A DNA stretch of 64,000 bases. It comes from Hirsutella rhossiliensis (lineage: Eukaryota > Ascomycota > Sordariomycetes > Hypocreales > Ophiocordycipitaceae). The translations under genes and the position numbers were made by a program. Positions 54,900 to 64,000 of this stretch are shown here, in pieces. Numbering within the stretch: position 1 is the first letter of the stretch; each line of letters begins with the position of its first letter. The notes under the pieces were generated by a model. That model worked only from the letters and a program-made list of their open reading frames with translations. It had not been told where the DNA came from and searched no databases. The stretch is from assembly GCF_020360975.1 (NCBI RefSeq), contig NW_025408673.1:2666001-2730000 (forward strand), read 5' to 3'.

Positions 54900-57800
54900 T
54901 ATAGCTCCTATAAACTTATATATAGGTTCCTATATAAGGTTAAGATACCTGCGCTACTTAATAAGGACCTCTTAGTATTTCCCCTTACCGACCCTTTTCT
55001 AGTATATAGCTTATATCTCTTTAACCTTAAACTTATCCTCTCCCTTTACTTTAATTATAAGCGGTTAAGCGTCTACTACTTCTTATTTAGGTAGTAGGTT
55101 AAAGGAGGCTCTATAAAGGAGGTCTATATTAATCTTATTATAGACCCTTATTAAGAGACTATAGAGCTCTATAACCTATAGGCTAATAACCCTCTATACT
55201 ATAAACTTTACGTATAGCTAGTTAAGCTTTTTCTTTAGCTATACCGACCTATAGTTATAAAGGTCTAGCTATACCTTATCTTTTACTATAAACCTATCTA
55301 TTAGAGCCTTAGTCTTATTAGCGTGCTACTCTTAATCTTATACTATAGCGGCTATTATAGATTAGTAATAATCTATAGTCTCTTATAGCTTTTATATAAA
55401 CGTAAAGGCGCGGCCCTTTAATAACAAATTACTATACTACTCTATTATTATATCTATAGTAAAGGGAACTAGTAAAGGTAGTTTAAAGCTATATATTATA
55501 AAGAAAGGTGCTATCTTAATAAAGGTATATAGTTTACTATTTAACGTAAGTTAAGCTATAAGGAGCTACCGGTCTTAGTTTACTTAGTTATAGGCTATAA
55601 TAGCTTATAGGTAAGCCTATACCTCTTAGTTAACCTTTTTAGGCCCTTTATTAGTCTATAAGTAATATACTATACTAAGTAGCTATATAATTTAAAGTAG
55701 CTAGTATAAGTACTATTAAAAGTAGCTAGTTTAATTTAATCCCTTATCGCTTATAATAAAGGCTAGCTAGCTATATAAGCGGGCCTAGTACTATAAGAAG
55801 CGCTCTATATAAGACTTTATATCTATAAATAGTATTAGCTTTAATATTATAGACTTACTAAGTCGGCCCTTAATTACCTATATATAGCGGTTGCCGCCCT
55901 TTATAAGTAGGAGGTCTATTATAAAGTCTATCTATATATATATATAAAACTATTTAGGTACTAAAAGCTACTTAAGTAGCCCTTTAAGCTACGCCCTTTA
56001 AATCTTAGTATAGCTATAGATATTATAATTATAAAGGAAGCGGCGAACGTAGTACTATAAGAAGGGCTAGTAAAAATCCCTTACGAGGCCTACTACTATA
56101 CCCTACCGACCTAGGTAGCCTACGATACTAAAGTTATAGATAAGGTAGACTAGCTTCCCTTAAAGCTCGTTTTATTTATTTAGCTTTAGCGGTTTATCCT
56201 TCTCCTTAGCTTTTATAGTATACGGCGCGCTTAGCACTTATAGTCTCTCCCACTAACGTAAATGCCCTTATAGGTCGATATAATAGTCGGCTACCTATAC
56301 TTTTAGCTTTAGCTTTAAATCGAGGCGTTAAGCGCTAGACTTAATAGCGCGGTATATACTTTTATAAGTATAGTTTAGAGACGATATCCTATCCTATAAA
56401 TATTAAAGGACCTTATCTTAGAATACCTATGCTATACGCGCCCTTAGGCCGGTCTATCCCTCCTTACTAAACTAAGGTAAAGGTATAGGGGGAGGCTTAT
56501 TTATTAGCGCCGCGTCTCCCTTTACTAAGGAAGCTCCTATATAAGTCTATAGCGCCTCTTACGGGATAAGCTATAGATCCTAGGCCTTAATATCCGCTCT
56601 TATTAGCTAGTCTTAATCCTTTTAAGAAAGTATATCTAGGACTATAAAGTCCTACCTTAGCTAGTACTTAATCGAAAAGTTAAAGCGTAAGAGATACTCC
56701 GCTTAGCGGGCTTACTACTCTAAGAGGTACTAGCGAGTTATAAAGTACTTAAGGTTCCTATAGTCTATAAGAACCTTAAAGCTCTTATAGCTTTAAAGCT
56801 CTACTTATTATTATTTAAGGTAGCTAATAATTACTAGTATCTCTTTATTATAAATAGCGTAATTCTGCTTTACTAAGGTTAGCTTATAGGAGTAGAACGC
56901 TACTAGTTACTTCCGCTTATCTACCTCCTAAGAGAGCGTTCCTCTAAGTACCTAGCCGCTATAGTCTGCTTTAATTAACGTAGACTAGTTAAAGTCCTAC
57001 TAAAGTAGTACTAGGGCTTAAGAGAATAGACCCTTAAGCGTATAAAACGCTCCTTCTTATATAGGCCCTTAATAAAAGGTAGTTTACTTCCTAGTAATCT
57101 CGTTTAAGGGTATTATAATATAAGAGAAGCCCTTAATAAATATCCTATAATAGTTCGCGAACTTAAGGAAGCTTTATATACCCGTTTATATAGTTAGGGC
57201 TACCTAGTCCTAAATCGCTTAGATCTTTATAGGATCCGCCTATATACCTTTACTTATATAAATAATAAAGCTTAGGTACTTAACCCTCTTAACCTTAAAT
57301 TCGTACTTATCTAGGTTAAGGTAGAGCCTATAAAGTTAAAGGCGCTCTAAGACCCTTTATACATTCTATATATAGTCCTTATAGGAGCCGCTTATATAGA
57401 TAAGGATATTATCTATATATATAAAGGCGAACTTATTAAGGAAGTCTTAAAGTATATTATTAATATAATACTAGAAAGTAGCGGGCGCTCTTAAGAAGCT
57501 AAAGGGCGTTATAAGCTACTTAAATAAGCTATAGTATATATAGAACGCCGTTTTTTACTTATTACCCTTTAAGATCTATACCTTATAAAATACTTATTTT
57601 ATATCTAGCTTTATAAACTACTTTACCTTTAAGAGGTTATAAAGCGTATCTAAGATAAGGGTTAAAGGGTAGCGGTCTAGCCTTATAATTACGTTTAGAG
57701 CTCTATAGTTATAATAAAACTATATCCCGCCCCTTAGTTTATATATAAATAAGACTAGCGCTCCTACTTTAAAGCTACTTACTTAAATAATACTTATCTA

Positions 57801-58000
57801 AGAGGTCCCTAAGTATATTCTTTAGCACTAATAGTTCCGCGTATAATATACTATATAGCGGTCTAAATAGTATAGGTAGTTCTTACCCCTTTTTATTAGT
57901 ATAAAGTATAATCCTATAATCTACCCTTAGCTTATATAAGTTAAGCTTATTTACTTCCTAGGACTTAAATAGTAGTAGAAGGTCGTAGAAGCGCTTTAGT
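54900..58000 (-). pseudogene. chromovirus 3 pol
   Basis: The order reverse transcriptase, RNase H, integrase, chromodomain from right to left is that of a chromovirus. The polymerase site YIDNILIY has Asn for the second Asp (GAC to AAC, a TG-to-TA change on this strand). The chromodomain keeps its aromatic pattern except a lost Trp (TGG to TAG) before EP. Confidence 0.65.
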
Positions 58001-59393
58001 ATCTACTACTATAGCTTAGCGGTTAACTTTAGCTTCTTTATTTAAAGGGCTTTATCGATATCCGCTAAGCTAACTATATAAACTACTACGTTAGCCGCTG
58101 CCTAGCCTTCCTTCCGCTTTACTTATTATATAGTTCTTATAAAGATAAAGGTAAGGACTTCTTAAGCTAAGTATAAAGCTCGCACGCTTAGTCTTACGCT
58201 TATAGAACTATTATTATAATAGACCTATTATTATATAGGCCTAAACTATAGCTTCTTTTAGTATAAAACTAAGTATAACTCTATATATAATATCTAGGGT
58301 TTCCTAAGGATTAAGGGAAACTCTAGTTAAGGGATTATATAGGCTATAATACGCTTATAGTAGCTATTAACCTTTATAGCTAGCTATATAATACCCTTAA
58401 TTACTATACCTTTTATTACGCCTAAGCCGCCTTTTACTTACCTTAAGGCGATCTTCTTTACTAGTACTTATATCTCTTATATAAGCGCCTCGTTAACTAT
58501 AGTATAGTACTAATAGCCCTTATCTATAAGGGCGGCGATAAGTAAAGCGTTATTAATTATAACCTATATTAAAGTAAGCTCCTCTTTTATATAAGTAGAT
58601 AATTCCTCCTTCTTTTTTATTAATACTAGTAATTAGGGCTCTAGAGCCTATCTTTACTCTAGAGCTACTCTTTTTCCTTTAGGCCTAAGGGGGCGGAGTC
58701 CTCCTTATCGTCTAAGGTAAGGAGCGGTTCTATCTTCGCTACTTAAACCGCTATAGACCGCTTAGCTAAAAGGAAGGGGTATTTTAGTATAAAGTATATA
58801 GACGCGCTATAATATAAGTAGCGGCCGTTAGCCTTCCTCTTCTTAATTTCCTTACTCGTTACTTACTTCGCCCGCTACTTAAAGTATAGGGCAGTATAAA
58901 GGGTAGTCGACGGCGCCTTCTTACCGCGTTTAGCCCGGTCTATATAAATAGCCGATATTAAGGTATCCTTATCGATATTAACGGCCGGTTAGTTATTTTA
59001 TAAAGGGGCGGTAATCCTATCGCCGCTATATAGTATACGCTTATAGAGCTTCTAGAAATATAGTATCTACTTATAGCCCTATACTACCTTTATCAACTAG
59101 CTTATATACTTACTATAGTTAGTAGGTATAATTATAAGGATAAGTAGCTCCTATAAGGCTAGCGTAGTTAAATTCTATAGCTATATAAGCTTCGCGCTAT
59201 CTTCCTATACTATAGTCCCCGCTACTTATAAGAGCGTCTCTTTAAAATTAAGGAGGAATTTACTAAAGGTTTATCTATCTTTTTACTTAAGGGTTTATAG
59301 CTTATCTTATACCTTCTCCTACTCCTATACGTTACTAAACGTATATATAAGGTATTAGAAGAAGTCTTATAGGTCGCGTCTACCCTTAGGGCC
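58001..59393 (-). pseudogene. chromovirus 3 Gag and protease region, unreadable
   Basis: This has the expected position upstream of the polymerase on the minus strand. Only Lys/Glu-rich fragments can be seen. Confidence 0.35.
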
Positions 59394-59570
59394 TATTATA
59401 GAGTAGGTAGAGGCATAGGCTTAGGTGCGGTCTATTAAAAGAAGGTTAATAATCTATAAAAGGGAAAAGGAAGAGAAGTATAAGCCTAGCCTATATAAGT
59501 ATAGATACTACTTATATATAGACTTAGCCTAGACCCTAGTCTAGGCCTATATAGGGTAAAAGCCCTTATA
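59394..59570. repeat. 177-bp LTR, left copy
   Basis: It is the same length as 61090-61266 with mainly C/T and G/A differences. Confidence 0.7.
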
Positions 59571-60339
59571 TTATACCCTTACCTAGCTTTTAAAGAAGCG
59601 CGCCTTTAAATAATACCTAATACCGCGCTTAAGGGGATAGAACCCTTATATAGACTACGTATACTTAGTCGCGGAAAAAACGTTAGTAAATAATATATAA
59701 TACCCTCCTAAGCGAGCTTCTTAGATAGACTATATTATTAGTAGGTGCCGCGCCCTAAGAGTTAGGCTTTAGTACTTCTAGCTAAGGAGTAAAGGTATAT
59801 AGAATAGCGCGTAGCTAGCTTTAGTAAGCTTATAGTATCCTACCCCCTCTATATCGGCGCACGGTAGTAGCTCTTAGTACTATAATATAAGGAATAGTAC
59901 TCTAATATATAAGGCTCCGCTCCCTCTTATATAGGGCTATATAGGCACTCCCTTTCGCTATAGTTATATTATATTAGCGGCCTTCCTATATCTTAGCCGC
60001 CCTTTTAGTCGCTATAGGCATACGTCCTATTTATATAGTAGCTACTACTATAAGCGAGGGGACGCCGATAAAGCCTATAAAGGCGTTACTAATATTACTT
60101 ATTACTAGAGTCGCTATCGTCGAACCTAACCTCCTTTCCGTCCTAGCGCGTGCGCCCCTTTATTACTTAGAGTACGTTTACCCGCGCCTCCTAGCGTAGG
60201 CACTTTAAAAACTAATAGGATTTACTACTATAGCCTATATAGCGACCCTCCTATCGCTACCTTTAATTATCCTCGGTCCTTAAGGTAGAGATAGAGATAT
60301 CTATAGTATTACTAGCGTTATCCTTTTTTTATACTATAG

Positions 60340-61080
60340 AAGAAGATAAAAAAAGAAACTTATTACTACTAAGCTTATAAAGGAAGTAAACGAGATCGGT
60401 ATATATATCTAGTAGTATAGACCTTTCGCTTAGATAAGTACGCTAATCTATATTTAAGCTTATAATAAGGTAATTATACTTTATTATATTAAGCTAGCTA
60501 TATATATCTACTTAATAAAGTACCTTTTTAAACTATATAAGGTAGGCTAGAATAGCTTTACTCCGCTTTTAATAGAGCGTTATAAGCTCCTAGCCTACTA
60601 ACTTAGCTATATTAAGTTCGCCGTAATTAATATAGAGCTTTATAAGGAGGTTAGCTAGTCCGTTTATACTAATACGCGTAAATAGTAAGAAATACCTTTA
60701 TAGGTATAAGGATAGGCTCGCGTAAAGATAGTTAAATTAAGCGCGGATATCCCTTATTACGGCGCTATCGGTATAGAGCTTCGCTTCTATATAAAGTAGC
60801 TATAGCTCGACCTCCGCGGAGGAGCTATCGAACTTACTAAGGTATAATAGTACCGCTCTTAGTCGTATAGAGCCCTACTATTATAAGAGGCTCTTAATTA
60901 CCTAAGCGAACTAAGTATTACGTTCGCCTTAATTTTACGACTATAGGAGTATAGATATTTCGTATATATATATACCGGCGCGGGCGGTTTAACTAAACTA
61001 GGTAATTAAACGTTAGCTTTAAAGGCAGCTAAAAATAGCTATTCTATATATAGGGATATAAAGAGGGTAAAATAAAAGGT
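60340..61080 (+). pseudogene. unrecognised degraded frame in the small LTR element
   Basis: One plus-strand frame stays open for long runs between TAG/TAA codons, with KVGQ-type and QSVYTNTRK-like segments and a C-terminal TGAGGLTKLGN. It may be a remnant Gag, but no motif supports that. Confidence 0.35.
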
Positions 61081-61089
61081 AGATTATAC

Positions 61090-61266
61090 TATTATAGAGT
61101 AGGTAGAGGCGTAGGCTTAGGTACGGTCTATTAAAAGAAGGTTAATAATCTATAAGGGGGAAAAGGAAGAGAAGTATAGGCCTAGCCTATATAGGCGCGG
61201 AGACCGCTTATATATAGACTTAGCCTAGACCCTAGTCTAGGCCTATATAGGGCAAAAGCCCTTATA
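61090..61266. repeat. 177-bp LTR, right copy
   Basis: It pairs with 59394-59570. Confidence 0.7.
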
Positions 61267-61344
61267 AGGCCGCCCTTATCTTAGAATCTAGAGATCCGCT
61301 ATATCTAGGGCTCCGGTAGTATATAAAGGAGCGAATACTACGCT

Positions 61345-61539
61345 TCTTAAGGTATATAAGCAAAAGCGGGATTTTAGGAAATCAAGGAATCACGTAAGAC
61401 TATATAATAGAGGGGAAGAAGGAGTATAAGGTAGGATTTTCAACGGAATTTATTAGTAGTATATTAGTATATAGAAGAGGTATTAAAGTTAATAATTCTC
61501 TATCTATCTACTAGCGGACATGCTATCTTATATAGATAA
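61345..61539. repeat. 568-bp repeat, copy C, truncated
   Basis: This is the first 195 bp of the repeat (TCTTAAGGTATATAAG start), broken off where the MULE begins. The rest may lie beyond the window. Confidence 0.75.
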
Positions 61540-61739
61540 GAGTATTACTATTTACATAGACAAAAGTCTCTATTTGCATAGACGATCTACTTTTTCTACA
61601 CGTACCCCGCCCGCCTAGCCCCCGCCACCTAATTTAGCTGCACTAACGTGGCAAAGGAGGGAGCCGCGCTAAGCGTAGCGTAAAGCCCCGCTAAGGGAGA
61701 AATCTGCCCTTCCTACCTATATCGCAAAGTAAAGCTATT

Positions 61740-63600
61740 CGCGATAGACCTACGATTTATCCTTAACGAGCCTGCCGAATAGCCTGCCGAAGAGCCTGCC
61801 GAACAGCCTGCCGAACAGCCTGCCGAACAGCCTGCCGAACAGCCTGCCGAAGAGCTCGTCGGGCTGCCAATTCCACCTCTGCCGCCCTCGCTAACCTTTA
61901 ACTCCTTTAACGAGCTCTACGACTTCCTCTAGAGCTTCTATCGTAGTTATAGCGCCGCTATCGTTAAGAGCTCTAGCTTATATAAGCGTGAGATCAACGG
62001 GCAGGTCTTGCCTATATACGTTATATTTATTTATAATCGTGGCCTCTAACGAGCTTCGTTAAGTAGCGGCCTTCGTAAAGCTTCCTTATAGAAGCTCAAC
62101 TGCCCTATTAAGATTATCGCATCCGTAATAAAGAGATCCTGCTAGAAGTAGACTTTTCGCGTTAACGATAGTCAATATAACCACGGGCAATTAATCGACC
62201 CTTTAGCTTATAACGTCTATCGCCGCCGAACCTAAGCATAGTAAGAGCTCGAGAGAAGCCTTTCTAAGCATCGTGCCCTCCTAGCTCGCGAGATAGCCTC
62301 GATTATTAGGGACTCTACTAAAGAGAGCTTCTTCCGCTAGCGAGATATATATAACGACCGCTAGAAGATCCGTGCCGCGGCCCTTAGTGGTAAGACTGCA
62401 ACCTAGGCCTTTATCGATTACCTCTAACGCGGCGGCCTTAAGCATATAGTTAAATTTAGCGACGATAACGATAAGCAGAAGGTCGAGGCTATCTTCTAGA
62501 TATACCCTTAGTGCGAGCAGATATAGAAGCGCTTTCCGGAAGTCTTAGGACTTAATAATATATATAAAACGAACCGGTTTAAGATATATCTCTTCTAGGC
62601 CACTAAAGTTACTAATTAACAGTCTATAGCTAACTTCGCTTTTAGCCTTATTAATATAGAGAAGGAGGAAGGGTTCTAGTAGCTTTATAAACGCCTTAAC
62701 GAGCTTCGCCTTAAAGTTAGGGTCCCGGCGCCTTCTATAGTTATTATAGATAAGGAAAAAGCCCTTAAAAACGCACTCTTATGCGTTTTCCCTTCGTTAT
62801 AGCAATAACTTTACGTTTACTATATTAACGCTAATATTAACGCAAAAATTAAGTTATATTAGAAGGAGCCCGGCGGCGTTAACGATAATAACGATAATAA
62901 TAATAACGAAGCTAACGGCGTTAATAGCGCTAACGATCCTACTAATATCTTCCTCGGTAGAGTCGCTACGTAAGAAGAAGCTAAAGACGAGATCTCGAAC
63001 GTATAACCCGTATAACCTAAAGACTATAGCCGCGAAGGGATATTTACTGCTTAGAAGGCCGTTATCTACGCCCTAACTAAGGCAGGCTTCTAGTCGGCTT
63101 AGCGGGCGCTTAATTATAAGTATAGATAATACTAAGGCTATATTATAAGATATATTTCTAAGGAATATATACTATAGCGAGAGTAGTAGGCTTATTACTA
63201 TATTAGCCGCTATCGTAACTTCGGCTAGAGGGTTAATAGCCTAGTCGAGACTATATATAAAGATATAAAGTCGTATTTACTTATAGGCACCGGCGATCTC
63301 TTCTACCTATATACTGCGTTAGAGCAAATAATCGCGAATAAAGAACGCTCCTATATCTAAGAGGCGGCCCGCTAAAAGTCGAGGTAGCGGCTTCTTTATC
63401 TTAGCTAAAAATAGCTAGGTAAGCTAAACGTTAAACTTACCTACTAAGCGGTTGACCTCCTTACTAAGCAACACCGGCTTACCTTAGCCGCGATGCCCTT
63501 AGAGCCTAGGCAAGAGCGGGAGTTATAGCCGCTACCGCATTACACGGGTCGATTTATATAGTAGTAAGGGCTTCCTTATATATATACGATCTTCTAACGC
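61740..63600 (+). pseudogene. MULE 2 transposase, RIP-ruined
   Basis: After the AEQP repeat, a FAR1-like region reads FNSFNELYDFL and YNHGQLIDPLAYN. The core follows: the block near 62545-62580 reads LNNIYKTNRF where MULE 1 has LDCTYKTNRF, so the first catalytic Asp has become Asn through a TG-to-TA change. IIDKEKALKNALL near 62745 keeps the second Asp, then YYINANINAK, a former WHIN-type block. It would act like MULE 1 but is dead. Confidence 0.75.
61765..61860 (+). repeat. 12-bp tandem repeat in the MULE 2 N-terminus
   Basis: About seven units of GCCTGCCGAACA, some with GAG or TAG, encode an AEQP/AEEP repeat. It precedes the zinc region. Confidence 0.8.
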
Positions 63601-64000
63601 CTTTAAGCTAACGTTCCGCTTACGAAGTACGATATTTACCCTCGGTGGTGGCTTAAGAAGCCTCTAGTAGAGAAGCCCCCCCTTTTATATACGAATTACG
63701 CTAATCCTTACTATTAGGATCTCGACGAGCTACTTCTTCGAATCCGAGACCCTAATATCGTTTAAAGCCTCCGTAGCCGACCTCGCGTTGCTAAGAATAC
63801 TAGCCTACCTATGCCTTAAGACCTAAGGCCACATCGAGACGAAGACGACGATGCCGCGCAGCTAGCTTCGCAGCCGGCCTCATAGTTGGTTAGAGGCACG
63901 CAGAGACGGCTGCCGCGGTCTAGTCAGGCAAGCACCCGCCGCCTCAACGCCAGCGTACGCCGCACGCGCACACAAGCCGAGATCGATAAAGGAGGCAGTT

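Larger units (their letters stand above)
54830..59393 (-). mobile_element. Ty3/gypsy chromovirus 3, RIP-ruined, LTRs not resolved
   Basis: Minus-strand motifs: reverse transcriptase with LITPFSFLRAPATF and FIYIDNILIY near 57430-57500, integrase with RPPTYKG and IISDKGLN near 55640-55950, and a chromodomain (FKVKEI, YLNLI.EPIYKFIG) near 54920-55040. TAG and TAA replace CAG, CAA and TGG. I could not identify a matching LTR pair; the Gag end probably continues beyond 61266 after the small LTR element. Confidence 0.7.
59394..61266. mobile_element. small LTR element with 177-bp LTRs (non-autonomous)
   Basis: Two 177-bp direct repeats, 59394-59570 and 61090-61266, both begin TATTATAGAG and end CCCTTATA, i.e. 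former TG and CA ends. Flanking 5-mers GGGCC and AGGCC match at four of five bases. The interior of about 1.5 kb is too short for pol, so the element would depend on another. The region is RIP-mutated. Confidence 0.65.
61540..64000 (+). mobile_element. MULE transposon 2, RIP-ruined, runs off the window
   Basis: It begins GAGTATTACTATTTACATAG with two CTATTTRCATAGAC direct repeats near the edge, presumably its terminal repeat. The coding region has a zinc region and MULE core with RIP-type stops. The far end and the target duplication are not visible. Confidence 0.7.

Overview
The window looks like a transposon-packed, repeat-rich block from a filamentous ascomycete (Pezizomycotina); the species cannot be named from sequence alone. 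The grounds are chromodomain Ty3/gypsy elements, Tad-like LINEs, hAT and MULE DNA transposons, 55-83 nt introns with fungal splice signals, and saturating repeat-induced point mutation (RIP). Over most of 1-2411, 10235-15513, 22285-24580 and 36000-64000 the dinucleotides CA and TG have almost vanished into TA while CG survives. ATG and TGA are lost there, which is why almost no long ATG-started frames exist.

Layout. 1-2411: RIP-ruined DNA, probably a hAT remnant. 2412-10229: young Ty3/gypsy chromovirus (LTRs differ by one base, TSD GGTAG). 10569-23817: RIP-ruined Ty1/copia element in + orientation, broken by a 568-bp solo LTR (12015-12582) and by a young copia element on the minus strand (15514-22284, identical 200-bp LTRs, TSD GAATA), which is itself broken by a 673-bp MITE (16611-17283). 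24585-25416 and 28741-28791: LINE reverse transcriptase on the minus strand, split by a hAT transposon (25417-28732, TSD AGTAACGT). 28792-29270 and 35471-35958: 5' ends of two head-to-head LINEs, forming a ~480-bp inverted repeat.

Between those LINE ends lies the only gene-bearing island (29271-35470). It holds a four-exon gene for a small cysteine-rich secreted protein (minus strand, with an in-frame stop) and a two-exon gene for a secreted pepsin-type aspartic protease (plus strand). The two genes point away from each other, and a MULE transposon (30978-33591) sits between them.

The right-hand LINE (35471 to about 52389) carries a second 568-bp solo LTR (37829-38396) and a RIP-ruined chromovirus (41572-51383, 710-bp LTRs) that has an extra, unrecognised ORF after pol. 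Beyond it are a third RIP-ruined chromovirus on the minus strand (about 54830-59390), a small LTR element with 177-bp LTRs (59394-61266), a truncated third copy of the 568-bp LTR, and a RIP-ruined MULE that runs off the window end.

The layering gives a history: an old RIP-treated stratum, then several unmutated insertions (chromovirus 1, copia 2, MITE, hAT, MULE 1) that arrived after RIP or escaped it. No CRISPR array, rRNA or convincing tRNA gene was seen.
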